Assembly (NCBI GenBank): GCA_003225555.1
Contig: QIAM01000059.1
Location: 36,955 to 100,954 of the forward strand
Length of the DNA stretch: 64,000 bases
Origin: Acidobacteriota bacterium
GTDB lineage: Bacteria; Acidobacteriota; Terriglobia; Terriglobales; Acidobacteriaceae
Reading direction: 5' to 3'
A program made the translations under genes and the position numbers. The stretch's first letter is position 1. The number at the start of each line of letters is the position of its first letter. The notes beneath the pieces are model-generated. The model had not been told where the DNA came from, made no database searches, and saw nothing but the letters and a program-made list of their open reading frames with translations. Of the stretch, positions 35,326-44,159 are shown one piece after another.

Positions 35326-36589
35326 TCATGTTCCCGCGGAAATTTCCCGCGCCCACGGTTGCGCTTGCCAGTAAGAACTTCCGACTTCCTCGGCATCCAG
35401 ATGCAGCCCTTCAATCAGGCGAGTCGTCCGCCCCCACTCTCCTGCCTCCTGCGCCAGCATTAGCTGATATACGGGCTCCAACACACTCGGCCTACCCAGC
35501 AGTACGGCCTTGGTTTCGCGATCCAGGGGAACCCTCTCCAGCACGTCGGCCATCGTCATCTCCAGCATGGCATCGATCAGCGAGAGCAGCCCGAGCAAAA
35601 ACAAATCCGACGCTCCATGCGGCACGTGCGGTGCCAACAACTCGCCAAAGCGCGCCCGCACCAGTGCCGACAGCGGCAAATCGCTCGTCTTATCCTGGCC
35701 TGCGCCTACCGCCGCCACCAGCCGCGCCCACCGCCGCACTTCGCGTTCGCCCAGAATCGAAAGCGCGTGCCTCACGGAATGAATCTCGCTCTGGAAGGCG
35801 AACATCGCCGAGTTCATGTAACGCAGCAGACGATAGCAGATGGAGGCCTCACCCTTGATGAGCTTCTCCAGTTTCACGACATCGAGTTCCGGATGCGAGA
35901 CCGCCTCCAGCCTGCGCAGATAATGCAGTCGGTTGGCGGGCATGTGGTGTGTGGCCAGCACTTCCGGCCGGCGGAAGAAGTATCCCTGGAAATAAACGAA
36001 GCCTTGCTCGCGCGCCTCCACAAACTCGGCGTGGGTCTCGACTTTCTCGGCCAGCATGCGGCAGCGCCACGGCCCGTACCGCTTGATCAGCTCCACGCGC
36101 TCGAGCGGGCGTGGTGAGTTTCAACTCAACTTTGATGATGTCGGCGATTTCGGCCAGGGGCTCGCGGTTGTCGTCGGCCACGTAATCGTCGAGCGCGATC
36201 AGATAGCCCGCCTCCTTCAGCCGTTGACAGCCCTGCACGACCTCCGCATCCGCCGCAACATTTTCCAGAACCTCCACCACCGTCGATTGCGACGGCAGGA
36301 GCCGGACCAGCCCCCGCACCAGCGTGTCGCGCGTGCAATTCATGAATGCCCGCCGTCCGTCGCAGAGCACATCGAGTTCCATGAGCAGAGAGCTGTCTAG
36401 TGTGGAGCGCGATGCAGCATCCAGATCTGAGGCGTTGAAGACGTTCGCTACACCATTGCGAAACAGAAGTTCGTAGCCGAACACGTTTTCCTCGCGGTCA
36501 AAGATCGGCTGCCGAGCCACATAGCACAGTTGTTTGATGTCACTGGGCTGTTTTTGGACGGAAGACGCGGTTGCCGAAGGATTCCCCAC
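35326..36589 (-). pseudogene. EAL-HDOD (YuxH-type) signalling protein, frameshifted
   Basis: The N-terminal half (from 36589) is an EAL-like domain: VARQPIFDREENVFGYELLFRNG, EVLENVAADAEVV, LIALDDYV and ADIIKVELKLTT. The C-terminal half in another frame (to 35326) continues MLAEKVET, QGYFFRRPEVL and a full HDOD domain (LEKLIKGEASICYRLLRYMN). Removing one C from the CCC at 36107-36109 (minus strand) joins them as KLTTPLERVELIKRYG. Either a one-base error or a recent frameshift. The HDOD part could still start at the GTG at 36096. The EAL part has degenerate metal ligands, as usual in this family. Confidence 0.8.
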
Positions 36590-36751
36590 CCAGAAACTAT
36601 CGGCAACGGAATCTGAAACTGCGGTTCTGATTGGTGCGGGCTACTTGTTAGCTTTCTCCAATGTTTGAGGCGCTCGTTTCCAAATCCGTGGCGGCGTAGC
36701 AATGGGGAATGTTATGACTGGGCATAGGATCGTCGCGCGAGCCGGAAAGGA

Positions 36752-37018
36752 CTAGCGATAGATTTCTCTGCGGTGCCCTACGCGAAGAACGAGAACGCAC
36801 ACGGCCTTGTCGTCAATATCGCAAATGAGGCGACAGTCGCCCATTCTGTAGCGCCAGAGGTTGCCGAGTGGACCACTCAGCGCCTTGCCCAGTCTGCGCG
36901 GGTCGCTCTGTTTGGCGACACGGTCGTCGAGAAAATCCAGGATTCGTCGTGCCACAGACTTGCCCAGCTTCTGCAGTTGTTTCCTCGCGGTCTGGGTATA
37001 CTCAATCGTCCAATCCAA
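36752..37018 (-). CDS. RelE/ParE-type toxin
   Basis: 88-residue toxin. [20 protein letters not shown] is the N-terminal helix pair, [19 protein letters not shown] the beta sheet with the basic RNA-contacting residue, and [14 protein letters not shown] the C-terminal catalytic strand of the RelE group. The start is a TTG. It overlaps the antitoxin stop by 17 bases. Confidence 0.9.
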   Translation of the reverse strand: MDWTIEYTQTARKQLQKLGKSVARRILDFLDDRVAKQSDPRRLGKALSGPLGNLWRYRMGDCRLICDIDDKAVCVLVLRVGHRREIYR

Positions 37019-37229
37019 GATCGCGTCTCACCTTTGCGCCGGAATGAACCTTTTCCACGCCCCTGCGGACCCGCTCCAGAACATCGGCAGCCAGATAATA
37101 GTCTTCCAGGTCATCGAGACCGTTTTCAATGATCTGACGAAGGTAAAAAGCCTTGGTGCGCCCTGTCTGCGCAGCCAAGAGGTCGAGGCGTTCCTCAGCC
37201 TCCGGCGAAAGTCGGATGGAAGTAGCCAT
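37002..37229 (-). CDS. Ribbon-helix-helix antitoxin (RelB/ParD-like)
   Basis: 75-residue antitoxin. [20 protein letters not shown] and [19 protein letters not shown] form the ribbon-helix-helix DNA-binding unit. The C-terminal segment wraps the toxin. The ATG at 37229 is chosen because a palindromic operator lies 12-25 bases upstream; a TTG at 37256 would place the palindrome inside the coding sequence. Confidence 0.88.
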   Translation of the reverse strand: MATSIRLSPEAEERLDLLAAQTGRTKAFYLRQIIENGLDDLEDYYLAADVLERVRRGVEKVHSGAKVRRDLGLDD

Positions 37230-37239
37230 AGTGATATCT

Positions 37240-37269
37240 CGAATACTTGTATTCAATTTATCACATCAA
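37240..37269 (-). promoter_or_regulatory. Promoter/operator of the RHH-RelE module
   Basis: Perfect palindrome GAATAC-TT-GTATTC (plus strand, 37241-37254). A minus-strand TTGATG (37264-37269) lies 18 bases from TATTCG (37240-37245), a plausible -35/-10 pair overlapped by the palindrome, as expected for autorepression. Confidence 0.6.
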
Positions 37270-37328
37270 AGCACCGGATTCCCACCTTGGGCACCGAAAG
37301 CGGCCTCGATTGGCGGATGACGGCGTGT

Positions 37329-37346
37329 TATACTAGCTTAAGCTAG
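37329..37346 (+). promoter_or_regulatory. -10 and operator palindrome of the second Phd-VapC module
   Basis: Perfect 14-base palindrome CTAGCTTAAGCTAG (37333-37346) overlapping a -10-like TATACT (37329-37334), 20 bases before the antitoxin start. No clear -35 is visible. Confidence 0.62.
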
Positions 37347-37365
37347 ATTAACGAGGACCTCCCCC

Positions 37366-37632
37366 TTGAAGGAAATCGGGGCATTTGAAGCCAAAAACAC
37401 GCTCGGAACCCTGCTAGACCTGGTCCAAGGTGGCGAAGAGATCATCATTACCCGGCACGGTAAGCCCGTCGCCCGTCTGGTGCCCAGTGCCGGGCGAGTG
37501 GATCAGGACCAAGCGCGGGCGGCGTTCCAGCGCATTCGCGAACGGGCGCAGCATTCGGGGAAGGTTAAAATTGGGTACAAATCCTTCGACTGGGCTTCGC
37601 TCAAGAAGCTAAGAGATCAAGGCCGACCATGA
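37366..37632 (+). CDS. Phd/YefM antitoxin
   Basis: 88 residues. IGAFEAKNTLGTLLDLVQGG and EEIIITRHGKPVARLVP are the classical Phd/YefM fold, followed by a helical toxin-binding tail. The start is a TTG with GAGGA about ten bases upstream. It overlaps the toxin start by four bases (ATGA). Confidence 0.93.
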   Translation: MKEIGAFEAKNTLGTLLDLVQGGEEIIITRHGKPVARLVPSAGRVDQDQARAAFQRIRERAQHSGKVKIGYKSFDWASLKKLRDQGRP

Positions 37633-38042
37633 GCCTGGTTCTCGACAGCTCGGTCGCGCTGGCCTGGGTGTATGCCGGCGAAACTACGGAAGCTGTAACC
37701 GAGGTCTTCGAACTGCTCAGTCAGGGCAGCGGCTGGGTTTCGGGACTCTGGCGTTTGGAAGTTGCCAATGTTCTGGAGATGGACGTAAGACGGCATCGTC
37801 ACAATGCTGAGTTTCGAGACAAGACGCTGGCCGATCTGGCGCTGCTCCCCATTCATGTCGATCCCGAAACCGACCGGCAGGCATGGGGCGCGAGCGCACG
37901 CCTAGCCACCCGGCGCCAGCTAACCCTATACGACGCAGCTTATTTGGAGCTGGCATTGCGGCGCGGTTTGCCCCTGGCCACGCTGGATCGTGATCTGCGC
38001 GCTGCCGCGAAAGCGGAGAGAGTTCAGTTGCTCGGGGTGTGA
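37629..38042 (+). CDS. vapC: PIN domain toxin VapC
   Basis: 137-residue PIN ribonuclease with the acidic quartet Asp6 (LVLDSSVA), Glu44 (WRLEVANVL), Asp102 (TLYDAAYLELA) and Asp120 (LATLDRDLR). Normal length, and coupled to the Phd antitoxin by an ATGA overlap. Confidence 0.95.
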   Translation: MSLVLDSSVALAWVYAGETTEAVTEVFELLSQGSGWVSGLWRLEVANVLEMDVRRHRHNAEFRDKTLADLALLPIHVDPETDRQAWGASARLATRRQLTLYDAAYLELALRRGLPLATLDRDLRAAAKAERVQLLGV

Positions 38043-38091
38043 GTCGAACACCAATTAAACAAAGCACTCTGGTCATCCTTCTCGCACAGAT

Positions 38092-38122
38092 CCCACTGCT
38101 CGCAAACGAGGCGAGAAGTGGG
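38092..38122. repeat. Intergenic copy of the hairpin found in the ABC-F gene
   Basis: CCCACTGCTCGC / GCGAGAAGTGGG with a 7-base loop and one mismatch in 12 base pairs, in the 276-base gap between vapC and the Big_2 lipoprotein. The sequence matches the arms at 5547-5584. Nothing else seen in this gap. Confidence 0.65.
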
Positions 38123-38318
38123 GCACCCAATTCAGTTTTGAGTTGTGCTCCTAGTCCCGCTTTCTCCATGTTCGCGGGGCGTCGTCGATGCCAACAGCGT
38201 TTCCTGGCCATGGAGAGTCTCTTTTTTGAAGGAAAGAGGAAATCTCAGCACTTGAAGCCAAGCGCACACTGAGAATCTTAATGACCTACAGCGCGACGAG
38301 CTTCAGTCTGTGGGCTCG

Positions 38319-38966
38319 TTACGGAGCGGGCACCGTCAAGGTCGCTGTAGCCGTTAGCGTTGAGCCCGGGTAAGACGCCACGACCTGGTAGGTGCCCTGC
38401 GGAGCCTGGCTGTCGGTGCAGACCTGGGCCTGTACCGTGCTGTCAAAAATACAATTAATCTTCGTCTCGGTTATTCCGTTCAGCTGCGCCACGAGGGTCG
38501 CGCCGTTCGTAATATCCGTGCCTCCGTTGGCGCTGACCGTAAATTGCGCGCTGCCTCCATCTACGGCGATATTAGCGCTCGTGGGGCTGATCGCTATTGA
38601 ATTAATAACAATGAAGACGGTAGCGGTGGCGCTGGAACTCAGGGCCTGAGCGCTGGCACTGATCCCGGCGGTTCCGGGAGCCACACCGGTCAGGACGCCA
38701 GTATTCGCGTCAACGGTCGCGACTGTCTGCGTGTCGCTCGACCAAGCGACACCACTCTTGATCTGTTTGCGGGTGCCATCGTCGTAAGTCCCGAAAGCCT
38801 GCAACTGCAGGGTCTTTCCCTGCTCCACCTGTGGCGCGGTCGGGGAGATCGCTATCGAGGTGAGCGTCGGGTTCACGAAGAAGCCTTTGCAGCTTACGGC
38901 TAGGACTAGGGTCACGAGCACGGCAAAGGCGCCGGCGAGGTGGAGTTTGTGCTGCTTCGAGGACAT
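38319..38966 (-). CDS. Lipoprotein with bacterial Ig-like (Big_2) domain
   Basis: 215 residues. The lipoprotein signal ends in LVLAVSC, so the mature Cys lies near residue 26. LTSIAISPTAPQVEQGKTLQLQAFG (in pieces) through WSSDTQTVATVDANTGVLTGVAPGTA is a clear Big_2 domain, and a second related module begins at INSIAISPTSANIAVDGG. Probably surface- or periplasm-exposed. Role unknown. Confidence 0.85.
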   Translation of the reverse strand: MSSKQHKLHLAGAFAVLVTLVLAVSCKGFFVNPTLTSIAISPTAPQVEQGKTLQLQAFGTYDDGTRKQIKSGVAWSSDTQTVATVDANTGVLTGVAPGTAGISASAQALSSSATATVFIVINSIAISPTSANIAVDGGSAQFTVSANGGTDITNGATLVAQLNGITETKINCIFDSTVQAQVCTDSQAPQGTYQVVASYPGSTLTATATLTVPAP

Positions 38967-39529
38967 GATCGTGAAGACTCCTTGGGCGCGCTCGTTTTTA
39001 TTCAGAAACTGACTTACCCAATTCTGACAAGAATTCAATGCCGTGGCGCGGGTGAGGCAGCGGAGCTTCGCTCCGATGGACAGCCGGGGGCGGCTGTCGC
39101 CACATATTCCCTTTGCTGTCCCACATGATTCCCTTTTGCGACGGCTTTGAAAAATTGTAGCAGAGATAATTTGAGGCGACTCGCACATCAGTACCATGCC
39201 TTGGGCGCGGAACCAGAGGCGGTAACCTCGTTTTCAGGGGTAGAACGGTGGTATCCGCAATCCTTGCAAACTGAAACTGTTGAAAGACCCATGAAGCGAC
39301 AGCCCCGTAGCGCCGCCGTCTCGGCGGCTGTCGTGGGGCGTCCCGCCCCCACCCCGCGAGGGCAGGATGCCCTCGCGACAGCCGGCAGGATGCCGGCGCT
39401 ACGGTCAGGGTAGGTTTAGACAGCGGCCAACAATGGGCTCTTCTGCCCCACACAACCGTTGCGATCAAAAAAGATGGCCAGCGCCGTACGGGCTACTGCC
39501 CACGATCACTGCCCACTGATCACTAGCCC
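38967..39529. other. Intergenic stretch carrying repeat elements
   Basis: 563 bases upstream of the Big_2 lipoprotein and downstream of the YXWGXW gene. It contains the family A element at 39307-39402 and the hairpin at 39078-39103 (GGACAGCCG / CGGCTGTC), which recurs at 42126-42150. No credible gene in either strand. Confidence 0.6.
39307..39402. repeat. Dispersed inverted-repeat element (family A)
   Basis: 96-base copy bounded by GTAGCGCCG and CGGCGCTAC. The inner stems are GCCGTCTCGGCGGC on the left and CCGGCAGGATGCCGG on the right. Shorter than the copies at 11573 and 51612. Confidence 0.78.
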
Positions 39530-40777
39530 CTAACGTCCCCTGCCGGGATGATGCTCCTTCTCCTGCTTCGGAGCATTCTCCCGTGGCGGTGCGCTCTCAT
39601 GACGCTGCGGCGGAGCGCTTTCGTGTCGTGGAGCGCTCTGCCTGGGCGCGGTCTCATGCGAAACTGGGGCCGGACGCGACTCGTGTTGCGGACGCGAATC
39701 GTGCCGTGGCGGAGGCGGAGCGCTCTCGCGAGCATTGCCGCGCGGCTCGTACATTGGGTTGTGGCCGCTGTTCCCGTTGTCCTTATACATCGGGTTCGAC
39801 TGCCGCTGGTTCTCGTTGTTCCGGGCCGGCGGGCTGGAGGGACGATCCGCGCGGTTCGATCCCCTCGAGTTCGGAGGACTTAACGGACGGTTGCCCTCGC
39901 TTGACTTCGACGAGCGATCCGCCGCGCTTGGCGGGGTGAACGGGCGATTCGACCGCGGGTTTGCGTTATTGGAGTTCGCCGGAGTCATGGGCCGATTGTC
40001 AGCCTTCGCCGGTCCGCGCGCTTCGCGGGGCGACATGGCTGGCGGATGATAGACCGCTCCGGCAGCCTTGGCCGGAACTACAGCATGCCGGAAGTCGGCG
40101 GGCCTGACCGTTGCGGCAACAGCTGGACGTCCATGGTTCTCCCGCGCGAACAACTCGCGATTCCGGCTGGCGGCCTGTTGGTGGTGCATCTGCTCGCCAA
40201 GGGGCTCACGGTGGTGGTCATGCTCAGCCGACATCTCCTGCGGAGAGGGCCGCGCCATCACACCTCCGTGGCCGCCGTTGTAGCTGACGCGGTTGATGGT
40301 CGTGTTGTTGACGATAACTGTCTTGTTGTAGACATTGGTCACGTTGGTGACGTTTACGTTGGTCACGCTGCGGTTGTAGTAGAACCGGTCGCGCTGCCAG
40401 TAGCCTCCGGCAAAACCCACACCGGTATAGCCGAAGCCGTAATTAATACCGCCGTAGAAGCCGACGTGCGGGCCCCAGTAGCCGCCGTGCCAGACGTAAA
40501 AGCCGTCGTTCCATCCCCAATAACCGGGCGTCCAGTACAGGCCTACCGGAGCGACCACCCAGGTACCGGGCACCCAGTAGTAGCCATCGTCATCGTCCCA
40601 AGACCAGTAGCCGGGCGTCCAGATGTAGCCGGGGCCGGGGCAGATGGGCTGCGCGTAGACCGGCAGCGCGGGTGGGCCGATCCTCACAGATACGAAGACC
40701 TGCGCGTGGGCGGCCACAGAAAATGAAATCATTAGGATCGCGAATACAAGCCATCGAACTGGTCGATTGCGGTTCAT
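39530..40777 (-). CDS. YXWGXW repeat-containing secreted protein
   Basis: 415 residues with a signal peptide (VFAILMISFSVAAHAQ). Residues 48-130 are aromatic repeats of the YXWGXW family (YIWTPGYWSWDD, YWVPGTW, YWTPGYWGWND, HGGYWG). The C-terminal 230 residues are low complexity, rich in Pro, Asn, Arg, His and Ser (NRPFTPPS, RPLSPPNS, ESAPPQRHESAPP). Exported structural protein of unknown role. Confidence 0.88.
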   Translation of the reverse strand: MNRNRPVRWLVFAILMISFSVAAHAQVFVSVRIGPPALPVYAQPICPGPGYIWTPGYWSWDDDDGYYWVPGTWVVAPVGLYWTPGYWGWNDGFYVWHGGYWGPHVGFYGGINYGFGYTGVGFAGGYWQRDRFYYNRSVTNVNVTNVTNVYNKTVIVNNTTINRVSYNGGHGGVMARPSPQEMSAEHDHHREPLGEQMHHQQAASRNRELFARENHGRPAVAATVRPADFRHAVVPAKAAGAVYHPPAMSPREARGPAKADNRPMTPANSNNANPRSNRPFTPPSAADRSSKSSEGNRPLSPPNSRGSNRADRPSSPPARNNENQRQSNPMYKDNGNSGHNPMYEPRGNARESAPPPPRHDSRPQHESRPAPVSHETAPRQSAPRHESAPPQRHESAPPRENAPKQEKEHHPGRGR

Positions 40778-41122
40778 GTTTTTCCTTTCGCCTCGTCGGC
40801 TTTCGATGAGGCTCCGTTGCGCCGGACATAACTCAGCCGTCGGCTGGAGAGCTTGATTAAGCCTCTCTCATCCCGCCATGCCTGCCAAGTGCCCTTTGGA
40901 CCGCTGTTCCGTTGGATACAAACCCCAGCGGCACAGGGATGTTTCTGAGGGCCAAGTACCGTGGAATGTGCGGGTTGGATTGAGTCGACATGCCATTCCT
41001 ACTCACGGTCTTAGATGCAATGGCGCAAATTGTTGAATCTAGGGAGCTTACCCTAGGGAATCAACAGGATGGCGCAGCGTCCCTTAACACGGTTGAATTA
41101 AGGACACAAACGAGCCCTTAAC
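40778..41122. other. Intergenic region between divergent genes
   Basis: 345 bases between the YXWGXW gene and the 92-residue gene, presumably holding both promoters. A weak hairpin CCTTAA/TTAAGG (41082-41103) and the near-repeat CTAGGGAGCTTACCCTAGG (41039-41057) are visible. No gene and no confident promoter. Confidence 0.4.
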
Positions 41123-41401
41123 ATGCATGTAATCGACGACACCGATGATCGTATTCGAGACCTATGCCGAGAGATTGCCGAAGAGCATGACCCGGATAAA
41201 GTAAACGAGATGTGCGCGAGGCTTCGGCAACTGTTCCAGGTTCAGCACAATACGACCCGGCTGAGACTGCAGAATATTGCGATGCGCTTTGGGAGCCAGA
41301 TGCGCTCTGCGCCAGCACCATCGCCTGAGGCGGAAGAGTCAGACTCCAGGATGCGGGCGTTGCTGAGTTTTCTCGGATTGACTTCGGGGAATGCAGCTTG
41401 A
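41123..41401 (+). CDS. Small hypothetical protein
   Basis: 92 residues, charged and helical (DDRIRDLCREIAEEHDPDKV, NEMCARLRQLFQVQ). No signal peptide and no recognised family. The ATG lies immediately after the possible control hairpin. It is convergent with the 53-residue membrane peptide gene, 31 bases away. Confidence 0.6.
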   Translation: MHVIDDTDDRIRDLCREIAEEHDPDKVNEMCARLRQLFQVQHNTTRLRLQNIAMRFGSQMRSAPAPSPEAEESDSRMRALLSFLGLTSGNAA

Positions 41402-41432
41402 ACGGGTGGAGAATCAGGTTCACTCTGACCGA

Positions 41433-41594
41433 TCAGTAGTTTCCTTTGAGCGCCCGGTGGATGACGTAAAACCACGAAATGATTCCGTGCACGATCGCCC
41501 ACAGGATTGAGTGGTTGAGCTGGAATGACAGGATCATTGCCAGCGCCATTCCCATCGAGACTCCCGCCGTCACTGCTCCGCCCTTAGCGCTCAC
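41433..41594 (-). CDS. Small two-helix membrane peptide
   Basis: 53 residues read from the minus strand: MSAKGGAVTAGVSMGMALAM, then hydrophobic ILSFQLNHSILWAIVHG and IISWFYVIHRAL, ending KGNY. GTG start with AGGAGAG seven bases upstream. It lies 20 bases behind the DUF2203 gene, so the two are probably one operon. Composition and spacing support a real gene; function unknown. Confidence 0.62.
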   Translation of the reverse strand: MSAKGGAVTAGVSMGMALAMILSFQLNHSILWAIVHGIISWFYVIHRALKGNY

Positions 41595-41614
41595 AGGTTT
41601 CTCTCCTCTGAGGA

Positions 41615-42049
41615 TTAGTTGAGTTTCTTAGCCCGGGGAATACGTTCGTCGATGGGCTTGCGGCCAGCGAATCCTTCGTCAGTGCCGTGCCAATGGGTGA
41701 TGGATTTTTCGCCCAGATTCCAACAGAGTAAAACGATTTGACCTTCGACTTCACAGGGGAAGTCGAGCAGTCCGATGTTGAGGTCTTTGACCTGCACGCC
41801 GATGGAGTCGATTTCGGCAAGAGTGTCGCGGACGCGCTGCTCGGCCTTGGCGCGTTCGGCCTTGCGGCGGGCGAGGGGCACGATGTTCACATGCGTGCCG
41901 CCGTTGAGGAAGATGCGGTGGGCGACGGCTTGCATCTCGGCGTCGACTTCGTCCATCAGCTTCTTGCCGGCGATGGCGGTGCGCAGAAGGGACTCAAGAA
42001 CCGGCAACAGCGATTGGGCTTCGTCGAGGGTGAATGTGCGGTCGGGCAT
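41615..42049 (-). CDS. DUF2203 family protein
   Basis: 144 residues. FTLDEAQSLLPVLESLLRTA is the diagnostic N-terminus, and VKDLNIGLLDFPCEVEGQIV with LCWNLGEKSITHWHGTDEGF is the conserved C-terminal block. Cytoplasmic, function unknown. Followed by the 53-residue membrane peptide gene. Confidence 0.9.
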   Translation of the reverse strand: MPDRTFTLDEAQSLLPVLESLLRTAIAGKKLMDEVDAEMQAVAHRIFLNGGTHVNIVPLARRKAERAKAEQRVRDTLAEIDSIGVQVKDLNIGLLDFPCEVEGQIVLLCWNLGEKSITHWHGTDEGFAGRKPIDERIPRAKKLN

Positions 42050-42125
42050 GGAGATAGATCTATTCTAACCCAGGCTGGAGTTCCGGGCGTTGGCCTTTGC
42101 CTGGACAGTCTCGCTGCGCTCGGCC

Positions 42126-42150
42126 GGACAGCCGAGGCGGCTGTCGCCAC
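42126..42150. repeat. Short hairpin repeat
   Basis: GGACAGCCG-AGG-CGGCTGTC followed by GCCAC, between the DUF2203 and amidase genes. The same block occurs at 39078-39103, and its core resembles part of family A. Confidence 0.5.
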
Positions 42151-42157
42151 GTGATTC

Positions 42158-43963
42158 TTAGAACCCTGGCGGGCGCTCGGCTGCTACGCCGAAGGCAGCC
42201 TCCAGAGCGAGTCCGGCGCTGGCTAAGGTGCCTTCGTCGAAGAGGCGGCCAATCAGAGTGACGCCGTGGGGAACGCGTCGGGGCGGCGAGAATGTGGGCA
42301 TTGGATTATTCGGATCGGGAGCCCAGTCACTTCGGGCTTTGAACACTTGAACAAAACCTGCTCGCAAGGTAAGCGACGGGTGTCCGGTGAAGTTGGTGAT
42401 GGTGAGCATTTCGTCGCGGAGCGAAGGCACCAGTAGCAGATCCACCTGGGAAAAAAGGCGAGCCATTTCCTCGGCCACCTTGCGGCGCAAACGGTCGGCT
42501 TGCACGAAGTCGACCGCGGAGAGGAACCGTGCTTCGCGAAAAATGTTCGGCCATGCGTCCGGGACCTGGGCTTTGAGTTGCTCTAATCCTCCAGTGAGCG
42601 TTAGCTCTTCGAAAGCTGCAGCCCCTTCCGCGAAGAGAATCAGGTTGAGCGAGCCATACGGCCAGTCGGGGATGGCAACCTCGACCGGTACCATGCCGGT
42701 TATTCGCACTGCTTCCACAGCGGCGCGGTCGACTTGGGTGGCGGGACTCTGCTTCAGCCAGTTGGGGAAGTAGCCCACGCGCAGGCCTCGCACACTGGCA
42801 GCGGCGTCGAAGTCGAGATGGCTGGGGACGCTCGCTACGTCACCCGCTTCGGGGCCTGAGATGGCCTGCAGAACCAGCATGGCGTCTTCCACGGTGCGGG
42901 TCATGGGACCGAGTTTATCGAGCGACCAGCATAGGGTCATGGCCCCGGTGCGCGGGACGCGGCCGTACGTGGGACGCAACCCCGCCACGCCACAGCGCAT
43001 GGCAGGACTGACGATGCTTCCGCCGGTTTCACTGCCGATCGCGAAGCCCACTAATCCCGCGGCGGTGGCGGCTCCTGGTCCGGCGCTTGAGCCCGATGCT
43101 CCTTCTTCGAGCAGCCACGGGTTCATCGTCTGGCCTCCGAACCAGATGTCGTTGAGGGCGAGCGCGCCGAGGCTTAACTTGGCAACTAGGACTGCGCCTG
43201 CGTCGTGGAGGCGCTTGACCACAGCGGCGTCTTCAGTGGGCACGCGGTCCCTGAAGGGCTCAGCACCATACGTGGTGGGGATGTCCGCCGTGTCGAGAAG
43301 ATCTTTGCCGCCCCATGGAATTCCGTGCAGCGGACCGCGGTATTTACCGGCGGCAATTTCTTCGTCTGCTTTGTTCGCCTGAGCGAGAGCAAGGTCGCGC
43401 GTGAGCGTGATGATGCAGCGCAGCTTGGGATCGAACTGCTCGATGCGTTTGAGATAAATGCTGGTCAGCCGCTCAGAGGTGAGCTTACGCTGCTCGATCC
43501 ATCGGGAGAGCTGAGTAACAGAGGCGAAGGCTATATCGGCGTCGTTGTCGGGCAGCGACACAGGATCGGTCTTGCTGCGGATAAAGCGGTCGCGGTCTGG
43601 ACCGATCTTCAGGCCTGGCAGCATGGGATTCCAGCGCGAGGCGGGGGCAAGTGACGGTTCGAGCGCGATCCGGCGCGGGCCGGTGCGGCGCTCGTAAAGG
43701 GGAGCCATGGTCTTGCGCCAACTGTTGGCCGCCATGGCGCGCTCTCCTGTAGTCAATTCGACCTGTAGGAGTTTCTCTGCTTCCGCGAGGGTGGTGGGCG
43801 ATACTTCGGGTCCCACAGGTGGGGCCGTACCGAAAGCTGGCGGCGCTCCGGGAGGAAGATCAGCGGGATTCTGCGCCTGGCTGTGGAAGGTTGCGGCTGC
43901 ACCGAGTGCGCCAAGAGAGCTAACGGCCAGAAACTGCCTGCGGGATTTGGGCATGGAGGGCAT
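42158..43963 (-). CDS. Tat-exported amidase (amidase signature family)
   Basis: 601-residue amide hydrolase. A twin-arginine signal (SRRQFLAVSSLGALGAAA) directs export. The Ser-cisSer-Lys triad is Lys220 (GIPWGGKD), Ser292 region (EGASGSSAGPGAA) and Ser316 (IGSETGGSI). It has a longer N-terminal segment (about 140 residues before the catalytic core) than GatA-type enzymes, so a non-GatA amidase is likely. Substrate unknown. Confidence 0.92.
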   Translation of the reverse strand: MPSMPKSRRQFLAVSSLGALGAAATFHSQAQNPADLPPGAPPAFGTAPPVGPEVSPTTLAEAEKLLQVELTTGERAMAANSWRKTMAPLYERRTGPRRIALEPSLAPASRWNPMLPGLKIGPDRDRFIRSKTDPVSLPDNDADIAFASVTQLSRWIEQRKLTSERLTSIYLKRIEQFDPKLRCIITLTRDLALAQANKADEEIAAGKYRGPLHGIPWGGKDLLDTADIPTTYGAEPFRDRVPTEDAAVVKRLHDAGAVLVAKLSLGALALNDIWFGGQTMNPWLLEEGASGSSAGPGAATAAGLVGFAIGSETGGSIVSPAMRCGVAGLRPTYGRVPRTGAMTLCWSLDKLGPMTRTVEDAMLVLQAISGPEAGDVASVPSHLDFDAAASVRGLRVGYFPNWLKQSPATQVDRAAVEAVRITGMVPVEVAIPDWPYGSLNLILFAEGAAAFEELTLTGGLEQLKAQVPDAWPNIFREARFLSAVDFVQADRLRRKVAEEMARLFSQVDLLLVPSLRDEMLTITNFTGHPSLTLRAGFVQVFKARSDWAPDPNNPMPTFSPPRRVPHGVTLIGRLFDEGTLASAGLALEAAFGVAAERPPGF

Positions 43964-44072
43964 TGTAGCGTGCGAGAAGTTATGTATGTGGCTCGGGCGC
44001 TGCGCCCGCGCAAAGGCATAAGTCTGAGGAACCGTCGGGATTCTGAGAAACTACGTCCTAACCAGTTTGGAG

Positions 44073-44111
44073 ACCGGGAAGGGCACGAGTAGAACTCGTG
44101 CCCTTCCCGGT
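44073..44111. repeat. Strong 17-bp perfect hairpin
   Basis: ACCGGGAAGGGCACGAG / CTCGTGCCCTTCCCGGT with a 5-base loop, followed on the plus strand by a T-rich tract. It lies between the start of the amidase gene and the end of coaBC. As a terminator it would act on plus-strand transcripts, yet no plus-strand gene ends here, so its role is unclear. Confidence 0.7.
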
Positions 44112-44120
44112 TGTTGTTTT

Positions 44121-44159
44121 CTGGTTTTGCTTTCTGGTTTTGCTTTCTGGTTTTGCTTT
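44121..44159. repeat. 13-bp tandem repeat
   Basis: Three perfect copies of CTGGTTTTGCTTT, then decaying copies to about 44178. Directly after the hairpin. Confidence 0.9.

Noticed and set aside
34821..35858. 345-residue plus-strand frame across the intergenic repeat region
   Set aside because: Half is antisense to the HDOD domain, and the rest encodes the repeat tracts; no ribosome-binding site or homology pattern.
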